Origin: Rhodospirillales bacterium
Lineage (GTDB): Bacteria; Pseudomonadota; Alphaproteobacteria; Rhodospirillales; JAPHTL01
Assembly (NCBI GenBank): GCA_026193355.1
Contig: JAPHTL010000216.1
Span: forward strand, 1-10,805
Direction: 5' to 3'
Length of the DNA: 10,805 bases
Notes under the pieces: generated by a model
The model's input: the letters and a program-made list of their open reading frames with translations, nothing else
The model's database searches: none
Told to the model about the DNA's origin: nothing
Position numbers and translations under genes: made by a program
Shown: positions 5,092 through 10,805 of the stretch, piece by piece
Position numbering within the stretch: the first letter of the stretch is position 1
How the letters are laid out: the number at the start of each line of letters is the position of its first letter

Positions 5092-6758
5092 TTTTTTGGC
5101 TCGCTACCGTTCCCGTCATGAACTGGCATGGGGGACTGGAACTCGGCGAAGAAATCGTTGCCCTTATCGTCGACGACGATGAAGGCGGGAAAGTCCTCGA
5201 CCTCGATGCGCCAGATCGCTTCCATCCCCAGTTCCTCGTATTCGACAACCTCGACCTTGCGGATGCAGTCCTGCGCCAGACGCGCCGCCGGTCCGCCGAT
5301 CGATCCCAGATAAAACCCGCCGTGCGCCTTGCATGCGTCGGTGACCTGTTGGGACCGGTTGCCCTTGGCCAGCATGATCATGCTTCCGCCCGCCGCCTGG
5401 AACTGGGCGACATAGGCGTCCATCCGGCCTGCCGTCGTTGGCCCGAACGAGCCGGATGCGTATCCCTGCGGGGTCTTCGCCGGCCCCGCATAGTAAACCG
5501 CGTGATCCTTGAAATAGCCGGGCAGGCCCTCGCCCGCGTCGAGCCGCTCCTTCAGTTTGGCATGCGCGATGTCGCGGGCCACGATCAACGGCCCGGAAAG
5601 GCTCAGGCGCGTCTTGACCGGATGTTTGGAAAGCTCGGCCAGAATCTCCTTCATCGGGCGGTTCAGGTCGATCTTCACGACCTCCGTCTTCAGGGTTTCC
5701 GTGGTTACGTCCGGCAGGTATTTCGCCGGATTGACCTCAAGCTGTTCAAGGAAAACGCCCTTTGCCGTGATCTTGCCCAGAACCTGACGATCGGCCGAGC
5801 ACGAAACGCCGATGCCCACCGGGCACGATGCGCCATGGCGCGGCAACCGGATTACACGGACATCGTGGCAGAAATATTTGCCGCCGAACTGGGCGCCGAT
5901 GCCCATTTTCTGCGTCATTTCCAGAATCTTCGCTTCCCATTCGGTGTCGCGGAAGGCCTGACCGTGTTCGTTGCCCCTCGTCGGCAGGGTGTCGAGGTAA
6001 TGGGCCGAGGCCATCTTGACCGTCTTGAGCGTCGTTTCCGCCGAGGTTCCGCCGATGACGATCGAAAGGTGATAGGGCGGGCAGGCCGCCGTGCCCAGTG
6101 TGCGTATCTTTTCGTCGAGGAACTTCATAAGGCCTTCGGGATTCAGCAGGGCCTTTGTTTGCTGGTAAAGAAAGGTCTTGTTGGCCGACCCGCCGCCCTT
6201 CGCCATGAACAGGAACTTGTAGGCGTTTCCCGGCGTCGCATAGAGGTCGATCTGCGCGGGCAGGTTCGTTCCCGTGTTCTTCTCCGTGAACATGTCGAAC
6301 GGCGCAACCTGTGAATAGCGGAGGTTGTCCTCGGCATAGGTCTTCTGTACGCCTTCGGCCAGCGCCGCCTCGTCGTTTCCATCGACCCAGACGTTCTGGC
6401 CCCTTTTCCCCACGATGATGGCGGTTCCGGTGTCCTGACACATGGGCAGGATGCCGCCTGCCGAAATGTTGGCATTTTTCAAAAGGTCAAGGGCGACGAA
6501 GCGGTCGTTGTCCGACGCCTCGGGGTCGTCGAGGATCGCCCGCAACTGCGCCAGATGGCCGGGGCGCAGAAGGTGCGACGTATCGTGCATCGCCTGGGCC
6601 GCCAGCAGGGTCAGCGCCCGGGGATCGATCTTCAGAACCGTTTTGCCGTCGAAATCGACCTCGCTGACAAAATCGGTTGTCAGTAGACGATAGGGCGTCT
6701 TGTCTTCGCCCAACGGAAACATTTCATGATGCGCGAAGCTGGTCATCGCCTGATCCAT
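5088..6758 (-). CDS. Class I fumarate hydratase (Fe-S, FumA/FumB type)
   Basis: This enzyme interconverts fumarate and malate in the TCA cycle using an oxygen-sensitive [4Fe-4S] cluster. The 556-residue length and sequence agree with E. coli FumA/FumB rather than class II FumC. MFPLGEDKTPYRLLT marks the N-terminus. Predicted cluster cysteines are Cys107 (MCQDTGT), Cys226 (ACPPYH) and Cys320 (VSCSADR), two residues offset from E. coli Cys105, 224 and 318. KGGGSANKTFLYQQ and HDVRVIRLPRHGASCPVGIG are further family landmarks, and the C-terminal beta domain occupies about 355-556. The start is not firm: neither ATG at 6758 nor ATG at 6746 has a good Shine-Dalgarno, and family alignment allows either. 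It lies 57 bp after sspB, with a weak hairpin between, and overlaps the hydrolase gene by 4 bp. Confidence 0.96.
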   Translation of the reverse strand: MDQAMTSFAHHEMFPLGEDKTPYRLLTTDFVSEVDFDGKTVLKIDPRALTLLAAQAMHDTSHLLRPGHLAQLRAILDDPEASDNDRFVALDLLKNANISAGGILPMCQDTGTAIIVGKRGQNVWVDGNDEAALAEGVQKTYAEDNLRYSQVAPFDMFTEKNTGTNLPAQIDLYATPGNAYKFLFMAKGGGSANKTFLYQQTKALLNPEGLMKFLDEKIRTLGTAACPPYHLSIVIGGTSAETTLKTVKMASAHYLDTLPTRGNEHGQAFRDTEWEAKILEMTQKMGIGAQFGGKYFCHDVRVIRLPRHGASCPVGIGVSCSADRQVLGKITAKGVFLEQLEVNPAKYLPDVTTETLKTEVVKIDLNRPMKEILAELSKHPVKTRLSLSGPLIVARDIAHAKLKERLDAGEGLPGYFKDHAVYYAGPAKTPQGYASGSFGPTTAGRMDAYVAQFQAAGGSMIMLAKGNRSQQVTDACKAHGGFYLGSIGGPAARLAQDCIRKVEVVEYEELGMEAIWRIEVEDFPAFIVVDDKGNDFFAEFQSPMPVHDGNGSEPKK

Positions 6759-6795
6759 TGTTGTCGTGAGGAGGGATAAATGATCGGGGTTGGGG

Positions 6796-6814
6796 AAAAG
6801 GCCCCGGACGGGCC
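6796..6814 (-). terminator. Weak terminator-like hairpin after sspB
   Basis: Just after the sspB stop codon the minus strand has GGCCC (6814-6810), a five-base loop and GGGCC (6804-6800), followed by TTTT and then CCCC. The stem is short and the tail brief, so it may only attenuate transcription between sspB and fumarase. Confidence 0.38.
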
Positions 6815-6815
6815 G

Positions 6816-7346
6816 CTATTTCTTTCTGAAGGCGTCGAGGGCAATAACCTCCCCGGTTTTTTCCCCGTCGCTGTCTTCTTCCGCCCGGATATCGTTGTTG
6901 CCCGCGTTACCCTGTTCCTGCGCGCTCGCGACCGGGAAATCCAGTGCCTGGGCTTCTTCTTCCTCGGGGTGTGCGTCATCCGTCGCGCCCGCCTCGATCT
7001 TGAGCTGAAGGCCGAATTTTACGGCCGGATCGGCGAAGGCGGTGATGGCGTCGAAAGGAATGCGGAGCGGCGTTCGCACATCGCTGAAGCTCAGCGTGAC
7101 CTCGAAGTCTTCCTCGTTGATATTCAGGCCCCAGAATTCGTTCTGGATGACGATGGTCATTTCCGCGGGATACTGGCTGCGCAGCGGCTCGGGCAATTCG
7201 ACGCCGGGGCGGGTGGTGTCATAGGTTATGTAGAAATGATGGTTGCCCCACAGACCCTCGGTGGCCGCTTCTTCCAGGGCCCTCCGCACGACGCCGCGCA
7301 AGGCGGCTTCGATCCACTTGTCGTAACGAAACGGGTCTTCGGTCAT
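6816..7346 (-). CDS. sspB: SspB family ClpXP adaptor (alpha type)
   Basis: SspB tethers ssrA-tagged proteins to the ClpXP protease. The 176-residue protein has a folded N-terminal domain (about 5-118) with YDKWIEAALRGVVRRAL, HHFYITYDT, LPEPLRSQYPAEMTIVIQ, the stretch FWGLNINEEDFEVTLSF and RIPFDAITAFADPAVKFGL, as in alphaproteobacterial SspB. A long acidic, low-complexity linker (about 122-164, rich in E, D, A) follows. The protein ends with VIALDAFRKK, the short ClpX-docking motif expected at the extreme C-terminus. It lies directly downstream of the tmRNA gene on the same strand, about 35-40 bp from the last tmRNA helix, with no clear promoter between. The ATG at 7346 has only a G-rich weak Shine-Dalgarno, but the N-terminus matches the family. 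Confidence 0.94.
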   Translation of the reverse strand: MTEDPFRYDKWIEAALRGVVRRALEEAATEGLWGNHHFYITYDTTRPGVELPEPLRSQYPAEMTIVIQNEFWGLNINEEDFEVTLSFSDVRTPLRIPFDAITAFADPAVKFGLQLKIEAGATDDAHPEEEEAQALDFPVASAQEQGNAGNNDIRAEEDSDGEKTGEVIALDAFRKK

Positions 7347-7433
7347 GCGATTTCGATTCCCCCGGGGTGGGCCGTAGATGTAGTGGGGGGCTTCTGTTGC
7401 CCGGTGCCCCCCGGACCGCGCTTGCCTAACTAA

Positions 7434-7466
7434 TTAGGCAGCGAGAGCCATACGGTTGTCGTTGGC
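7434..7466 (-). other. tmRNA tag reading frame (ANDNRMALAA)
   Basis: Inside the coding piece the frame GCC AAC GAC AAC CGT ATG GCT CTC GCT GCC TAA encodes ANDNRMALAA, which becomes AANDNRMALAA after the alanine carried by tmRNA. The AND(N) start and the ALAA end are the classic SspB- and ClpX-facing ends of ssrA tags. The resume codon is GCC instead of the frequent GCA. The stop codon is part of a 7-bp hairpin. Confidence 0.92.
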
Positions 7467-7549
7467 ACTTCTAGGATGGCCCGATAACGGTGGTACCATG
7501 CCGAGCAAAAACTGCACCATTCAACGCACGTCGATCCTGTTTCGCCCCC

Positions 7550-7583
7550 CTAATCTTTCCGCCCCGAAAGGATGTGCGGAATT
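7550..7583 (-). other. Intervening segment removed from pre-tmRNA
   Basis: This is the 34 nt between the acceptor CCA and the first G of the coding piece. It contains TTCCGC and GCGGAA that can pair with each other, and an alternative CTTTC/GAAAG pairing. In permuted tmRNAs such a loop is excised by processing enzymes, leaving two RNAs held together by base pairing; removal here is inferred from family knowledge. Confidence 0.75.
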
Positions 7584-7669
7584 TGGTGGAGGCGCCGGGC
7601 ACTGCCCCCGGGTCCGTAACGTCTAGTACGTACAGCGTTTATCACCATAGTCGGCGAACCGACGCCCTA

Positions 7670-7698
7670 TATATAATGCGAACGGGGCCTGTTGGAAA
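7670..7698 (-). promoter_or_regulatory. Candidate ssrA promoter
   Basis: On the minus strand TTTCCA (7698-7693) and TATATA (7675-7670) are 17 nt apart, each matching consensus at 4 of 6 positions. The predicted start near 7663 falls on the first base of a GTCGG-TTCG-CCGAC hairpin, a sensible 5' end for the tmRNA precursor. Confidence 0.5.
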
Positions 7699-7713
7699 GA
7701 GGGGGCGTCCCCT

Positions 7714-7741
7714 TTGACGCGCGACGTCCACGGGGTAAAGT
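7714..7741 (+). promoter_or_regulatory. Candidate thyA-folA promoter
   Basis: TTGACG (7714-7719, 5 of 6) and TAAAGT (7736-7741, 4 of 6) are separated by 16 nt. Transcription would start near 7748, giving a leader of about 40 nt before the thyA ATG at 7786. The element lies back to back with the ssrA promoter candidate. Confidence 0.48.
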
Positions 7742-7785
7742 GCGGATGATGCGCGGTGGGCGTCATCAGATTCGGCGGGGGTTCG

Positions 7786-8580
7786 ATGAAACAATACCAT
7801 GACCTTATGCGGCACGTTCTGGAAACGGGTGCGCGCAAGGAGGATCGTACAGGCACCGGCACGCTAAGCGTGTTCGGCTATCAGATGCGTTTCGACCTTT
7901 CCGAAGGCTTTCCCTGTGTCACGACCAAGAAGCTTCACCTGCGCTCCATCATCCATGAACTGCTCTGGTTTCTGAGGGGTGACACCAATGTCCTCTACCT
8001 CAACGAGAACGGGGTCAGCATCTGGGACGAATGGGCGGACGAAAAAGGCGAGCTTGGCCCGGTATACGGTCATCAGTGGCGCTCCTGGCCGACGCCGGAC
8101 GGCCGCCATATCGATCAGATTTCCCAGCTTCTTTCGCAAATACGGAGCACGCCCGACAGCCGCCGCCTGATCGTTTCGGCGTGGAACGTCGCCGATGTGG
8201 ACCGTATGGCCCTGCCGCCGTGTCATTGCCTTTTCCAGTTTTACGTCGCGCAAGGGCGGCTCAGCTGCCAGCTTTATCAACGCAGCGCGGATATTTTTCT
8301 GGGCGTACCGTTCAACATCGCGTCCTATGCGCTTCTGACCATGATGATTGCGCAGGTCACGGGTCTGAAGGCGGGCGATTTCATCCATACCTTCGGCGAT
8401 GCGCACCTTTACCTGAATCATCTGGAACAGGCGGAGTTGCAGCTGTCCCGCGATTCGTTTCCCCTGCCGACCATGCGCATCAATCCTGATGTGAAGGACC
8501 TGTTCGGGTTCGTCTACGAGGATTTCACGCTGGAAGGCTATCAGGCGCATCCGCACATTTCCGCGCCCGTCGCCGTATAG
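7786..8580 (+). CDS. thyA: Thymidylate synthase ThyA
   Basis: ThyA methylates dUMP to dTMP using methylenetetrahydrofolate and releases dihydrofolate. From the ATG at 7786 the protein is 264 residues, the same length as E. coli ThyA, and starts MKQYHDLMRHVLETG like it. RTGTGTLSVFG near the N-terminus holds the phosphate-binding Arg. LPPCHCLFQFYV contains the catalytic Cys146. CQLYQRSADIFLGVPFNIASYALL is the dUMP-binding segment, and the C-terminus APVAV matches the family. A GTG at 7756 would add ten unrelated residues (GVIRFGGGS) and is rejected as start; GGGG at about 7777-7781 is the ribosome binding site. folA follows after 39 bp, forming a functional pair. Confidence 0.97.
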   Translation: MKQYHDLMRHVLETGARKEDRTGTGTLSVFGYQMRFDLSEGFPCVTTKKLHLRSIIHELLWFLRGDTNVLYLNENGVSIWDEWADEKGELGPVYGHQWRSWPTPDGRHIDQISQLLSQIRSTPDSRRLIVSAWNVADVDRMALPPCHCLFQFYVAQGRLSCQLYQRSADIFLGVPFNIASYALLTMMIAQVTGLKAGDFIHTFGDAHLYLNHLEQAELQLSRDSFPLPTMRINPDVKDLFGFVYEDFTLEGYQAHPHISAPVAV

Positions 8581-8605
8581 GGCGTCCGGGGGAGTCGCGC
8601 CTTTG

Positions 8606-8612
8606 AAGGAGG
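8606..8612 (+). promoter_or_regulatory. Shine-Dalgarno of folA
   Basis: AAGGAGG lies 7 nt before the folA ATG, the best ribosome binding site in the plus-strand genes. It gives folA independent translation despite the short gap after thyA. Confidence 0.85.
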
Positions 8613-8619
8613 ACACGTC

Positions 8620-9123
8620 ATGAGGATTTCACTGATCGTCGCCATGTCGGAAAATGGCGTCATCGGTCGAGACGGTGGCCTACCGTGGCGCATCCCCGGC
8701 GACCTCAAATTCTTCAAGGCGATGACCATGGGCAAGCCGATGGTCATGGGGCGCAAGACTTTTGCTTCCATCGGAAAGCCCTTGCCGGGCCGCACGAACA
8801 TTGTGGTCACGCGCGATCGTGGCTTTACAAGTGAAGGCGTCGTCGTCGCCCATGATCTGGACGGCGCCCTTTCCCTTGCCCACGACGCTATGGAAGATCC
8901 CGCCAATGAAGAGGCCATGATCATTGGTGGCGCTCAAATCTACGAGCAGGCATTGCCACGCGCAGACCGTCTGTACGTCACAGAGGTGCACCAACACGTC
9001 AAAGGGGATACCCGCTTCCCCGATTTCGACCGGCTGGAATGGGTTGAGGTTTCCCGCGAGAATGTCCCGGCGGAAGGCGATATCCCCGCCTACAGCGTGG
9101 TCGTTCTGGAAAGGGCGGCCTGA
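8620..9123 (+). CDS. folA: Dihydrofolate reductase FolA
   Basis: FolA reduces dihydrofolate to tetrahydrofolate with NADPH and so regenerates the cofactor that ThyA consumes. The 167-residue protein shows the family motifs in order: ISLIVAMSENGVIGRDGGLPWRIPGDLKFFK at the N-terminus, with LPW at 21-23 and the proton-relay Asp28; GRKTFASIGKPLPGRTNIVVTR for NADPH and substrate contacts; IIGGAQIYEQAL, the glycine pair that touches NADPH; and LYVTEVH near the end. Length is normal and nothing is missing. It is the second gene of the thyA-folA unit and ends 20-odd bp before a strong bidirectional terminator. Confidence 0.97.
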   Translation: MRISLIVAMSENGVIGRDGGLPWRIPGDLKFFKAMTMGKPMVMGRKTFASIGKPLPGRTNIVVTRDRGFTSEGVVVAHDLDGALSLAHDAMEDPANEEAMIIGGAQIYEQALPRADRLYVTEVHQHVKGDTRFPDFDRLEWVEVSRENVPAEGDIPAYSVVVLERAA

Positions 9124-9139
9124 ATTTGCGGCATAGGCG

Positions 9140-9169
9140 AAAAAAAGGCGGGACTTGGTCCCGCCTTTT
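9140..9169. terminator. Bidirectional terminator between folA and mrp
   Basis: GGCGGGAC (9147-9154) pairs with GTCCCGCC (9158-9165) around a 3-nt loop, flanked by A6 on the left and T4 on the right. On the plus strand the tail is TTTT (folA side). On the minus strand it is at least six T (mrp side). Stem and tails serve both convergent genes. Confidence 0.93.
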
Positions 9170-9189
9170 CCGTGTTTATGCTTTTCGCG

Positions 9190-10317
9190 TTACTGCACGA
9201 CGATCCGCGGACCCTTGGGCGCGCCTGCGCCGGTAAGGGCATCGACCTTCGACCAGATCTTGTCGGCGATATCCCGATAGGCCGCCGCGTGGGGGCTTTC
9301 GGGGTTGGATGCGACGATGGGGTCGCCGCTGTCCGCGGTGACGCGAATTTCCATGTCCAGCGGAATTTCGCCGAGGAACTCCGATCCCAGTTCGGCCGCC
9401 GTCTTGCGCGCGCCGCCGTGGCTGAAGATCTCGGTCCGCTCGCCGCAGCTCGGGCAGACGAAGTAGCTCATGTTTTCGATGATGCCCAGAACCGGCACAT
9501 CCACCTTGCGGAACATGTTGAGGCCCTTGCGCGCATCAAGCAACGCGATGTCCTGCGGGGTTGAAACGATCACCGCGCCGGTCAGCGGAACGCTTTGCGC
9601 CATGGTCAACTGCGCGTCGCCGGTACCCGGCGGCATGTCGACGACCAGAACATCCAGTTCGCCCCAGTTGACGTCGCGCATCATCTGTTCCAGCGCGCCC
9701 ATGACCATCGGCCCGCGCCAGATCATCGGGGTGTCTTCCTCGACGAGGAAGCCGATGGACATGCACTTGATCCCGTGGTTTTCCATCGGTTCCATGGTGC
9801 GGCCGTCCTTCGAGGTCGGCTGCCCGGAAATGCCCAGCATCCGGGGCATGGACGGGCCGTAGATGTCGGCGTCGAGCAGGCCGACCTTCAGCCCCTTTGC
9901 CGCAAGGGCCAGGGAGAGGTTGACGCTGGTCGTCGATTTGCCGACGCCGCCCTTGCCCGAAGCGACAGCAACAATGGAGCGAACCGCGGGCAGCATGATC
10001 TTGCCATCCTGCGCGCCACCATGGCCATGACCATGGTCGTGCCCCTGCCCCTGCTGGGCGCCTCCGTCACGGTCGGCCGTCAGAACCACCGTCGCGGTCA
10101 AAACGCCGGGAAGGCCGTGAATGGCCTGCTCGGCTTCCTTGCGAAGGGGTTCCAGTTGCGCGCCGCGCGAGGCTTCAACCTCAATGGCGAAGGCAACGTG
10201 GCCGTCCTTGATTTGCAGACCCTTCACCATGTCTAGGCTGATGATGTCCTGCTTCTTGTCTGGGTCCATGACGCTTTTCAGCGCTTCGATCACTTGTTCG
10301 TGGGTGACGGCCGTCAT
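9190..10317 (-). CDS. mrp: Mrp/ApbC-family Fe-S cluster carrier ATPase
   Basis: Mrp/ApbC (Nbp35-like) proteins bind and transfer Fe-S clusters in an ATP-dependent way. The 375-residue protein has an N-terminal MIP18/DUF59-like domain (about 5-82, VIEALKSVMDPDKKQDIISLDMV). A short His/Gly-rich linker follows with H93, H95, H97 and H99 (GHDHGHGHGG). The P-loop NTPase domain carries the deviant Walker A SGKGGVGKST at 120-129, LLDADIYGPSMPRML at 147-161, VVDMPPGTGDAQLT at 225-238 and the cluster-binding CPSC at 288-291. The ATG at 10317 has GGAG nine bases upstream (plus 10327-10330). It is convergent with folA and divergent from hflK. All key residues are present. Confidence 0.96.
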   Translation of the reverse strand: MTAVTHEQVIEALKSVMDPDKKQDIISLDMVKGLQIKDGHVAFAIEVEASRGAQLEPLRKEAEQAIHGLPGVLTATVVLTADRDGGAQQGQGHDHGHGHGGAQDGKIMLPAVRSIVAVASGKGGVGKSTTSVNLSLALAAKGLKVGLLDADIYGPSMPRMLGISGQPTSKDGRTMEPMENHGIKCMSIGFLVEEDTPMIWRGPMVMGALEQMMRDVNWGELDVLVVDMPPGTGDAQLTMAQSVPLTGAVIVSTPQDIALLDARKGLNMFRKVDVPVLGIIENMSYFVCPSCGERTEIFSHGGARKTAAELGSEFLGEIPLDMEIRVTADSGDPIVASNPESPHAAAYRDIADKIWSKVDALTGAGAPKGPRIVVQ

Positions 10318-10334
10318 CCTTGAATTCTCCGGAA

Positions 10335-10363
10335 ATTAGACGATATGGGTATAGGCTTGTTAA
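10335..10363 (-). promoter_or_regulatory. Possible mrp promoter
   Basis: On the minus strand TTAACA (10363-10358) and TCTAAT (10340-10335) are spaced by 17 nt, each 5 of 6 to consensus. The predicted start would fall at or within the ribosome binding site (10330-10327), leaving an unusually short leader, so the call is weak despite good hexamers. Confidence 0.35.
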
Positions 10364-10391
10364 CGTATGGTCTTTAAGACCCGGGCGTTCA

Positions 10392-10420
10392 TTGCGCGCC
10401 GGGGTAAGCTGTCATATAAG
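10392..10420 (+). promoter_or_regulatory. Possible hflK promoter
   Basis: TTGCGC (10392-10397) and TATAAG (10415-10420) are 17 nt apart; the -10 is good (5 of 6) and the -35 poor (3 of 6). It would give a leader of about 85 nt. No other candidate stands out between mrp and hflK. Confidence 0.35.
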
Positions 10421-10511
10421 GCACGGACTGCCTTATGCAACCGGTCGATGCGAAGAAAACACCAATGTGGCCGTATTGACCACCATGAAATTGTAAGAGG
10501 AAAGCATCCTT

Positions 10512-10805
10512 ATGGCTTGGAATTCACAGGGGGGCGGCGGTGGCCCCTGGGGCGGCGGCGGTGGCGGCCAGGGTCCCTGGGGCGGCGGATCTGGTCCCAC
10601 AGGTCCGCAGCAGCCGGATATCGAGGAGATGATGCGTCGCGGGCAGGAAAGCCTCAAACGGTTCATGCCGGGTGGCGCGGGAACATCGAAAAGCATTGTC
10701 GTCGTGATCCTGCTGGCGATCGGCGTATGGATGGCCAGCGGTTTTTATCGCGTCCAGCCCGATGAGCAGGGCGTGGTCCTGCTGTTCGGCAAGTGGGTGC
10801 ACACG
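10512..10805 (+). CDS. hflK: HflK membrane protein, 5' part only (cut by window edge)
   Basis: The frame is open from the ATG at 10512 to the window end (98 codons). The N-terminus is very rich in Gly with Trp and Pro (MAWNSQGGGGGPWGG...), as in HflK. QPDIEEMMRRGQESLKRFMP is a short amphipathic segment. SIVVVILLAIGVWMASGFYR at 61-80 is the single membrane anchor, and VQPDEQGVVLLFGKWV opens the SPFH/prohibitin domain. With HflC, HflK forms a large complex around the FtsH protease and limits its action on membrane proteins. AGAGG (10496-10500) lies 11 nt before the ATG. In related genomes thyA-folA is often followed by hflK-hflC and a DegP protease; here mrp lies between on the other strand. 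Confidence 0.93.
   Translation, partial: MAWNSQGGGGGPWGGGGGGQGPWGGGSGPTGPQQPDIEEMMRRGQESLKRFMPGGAGTSKSIVVVILLAIGVWMASGFYRVQPDEQGVVLLFGKWVHT

Larger units (their letters stand above)
7383..7663 (-). ncRNA. ssrA: Permuted two-piece tmRNA (alphaproteobacterial type)
   Basis: The order on the minus strand is acceptor piece, intervening segment, coding piece. The acceptor piece (7663-7584) ends in an encoded CCACCA. Its strand CGCCTCC (7594-7588) pairs with GGGGGCG (7549-7543) at the start of the coding piece: seven pairs with the tmRNA hallmark G-U at the third. Next to it is a 5-bp T-stem CCGGG/CCCGG (7611-7595) with a 7-nt loop GGCAGTG. The coding piece continues with CAGGATCGACG, like the tmRNA D-region, then the tag frame (7466-7434). 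The tag's stop lies in a hairpin (TGCCTAA/TTAGGCA), and a helix GGGGGGC/GCCCCCC (7412-7385) with a possible CGGT/ACCG pseudoknot pairing follows. The intervening segment is 7583-7550. Outer ends (7663, about 7383) are estimates. tmRNA rescues stalled ribosomes together with SmpB. Confidence 0.93.

Noticed and set aside
5118..6314. A 398-codon open frame on the plus strand, antisense to fumarase
   Set aside because: It is fully covered by a confidently identified gene on the other strand, its protein is Arg-rich with no recognisable domain, and long antisense frames are common in high-GC coding DNA.
7385..7412. GGGGGGC/GCCCCCC hairpin as a terminator of ssrA
   Set aside because: There is no U-tract after the stem, and its position after the tag hairpin fits a tmRNA pseudoknot or helix instead.
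6780..7433. A 217-codon plus-strand frame with GAGGAGG just before its ATG
   Set aside because: The start signal is attractive, but the frame lies antisense to sspB and the end of tmRNA, both certain, and the protein resembles nothing known. The purine-rich stretch is probably chance.
7672..7677. Perfect TATAAT on the plus strand, possible second thyA promoter
   Set aside because: No -35 at 16-18 nt upstream, and the AT run is better explained as the -10 region of ssrA on the other strand.
7490..7717. A short plus-strand frame across the tmRNA region
   Set aside because: It crosses the acceptor and coding pieces of tmRNA on the opposite strand; the structure is explained by the RNA.
1..10805. 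CRISPR arrays, insertion sequences, phage genes, toxin-antitoxin pairs or defence genes
   Set aside because: No regularly spaced repeats, transposase or integrase motifs, or terminal inverted repeats were seen; all sizeable stretches are explained by housekeeping genes.

Overview
The window looks like a stretch of core chromosome from an alphaproteobacterium, probably of the Rhodospirillales type, with high but uneven GC. The evidence is a circularly permuted, two-piece tmRNA gene on the minus strand, an alpha-type SspB adaptor ending in VIALDAFRKK, a DciA (DUF721) gene divergent from mutY, an RpoH-class sigma factor with an intact RpoH box, and a thyA-folA pair close to hflK. There is no sign of a phage, transposon, CRISPR array or recent gene transfer.

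Layout from left to right. A 3'-truncated dciA gene (minus) diverges from mutY (plus). A 200-bp AT-rich gap leads to a bacteriohemerythrin gene (plus) closed by a strong intrinsic terminator. Convergent to it is rpoH (minus), with a near-consensus sigma70 promoter, a leader of about 140 nt and a hairpin over its ribosome binding site that folds like a ROSE RNA thermometer. Further right is a minus-strand series: ssrA (tmRNA), sspB, class I fumarase, an alpha/beta hydrolase, a NifX/NafY-like small protein and a LysE-family exporter. The last four are tightly packed (4-bp overlap, then 13-bp and 12-bp gaps). Divergent from ssrA are thyA and folA (plus), which share a symmetric bidirectional terminator with the convergent mrp (minus). 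A divergent intergenic region then leads into hflK (plus), truncated by the window end.

Functional links. tmRNA tags stalled polypeptides and SspB hands tagged proteins to ClpXP, and here the two genes are adjacent with no obvious terminator between them. RpoH, HflK (a regulator of the FtsH protease), SspB and tmRNA make this neighbourhood rich in protein quality control. ThyA and FolA are coupled in dTMP synthesis, because ThyA oxidises the folate cofactor to dihydrofolate and FolA reduces it again. MutY, fumarase and Mrp are all Fe-S linked proteins.

The most notable signals are the ROSE-like element in front of rpoH, the short encoded tag (ANDNRMALAA) of the permuted tmRNA next to sspB, and a nitrogenase-cofactor-family protein in an operon with fumarase and no nif genes. 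No wholly new system is evident; most of the window is well-known housekeeping content.
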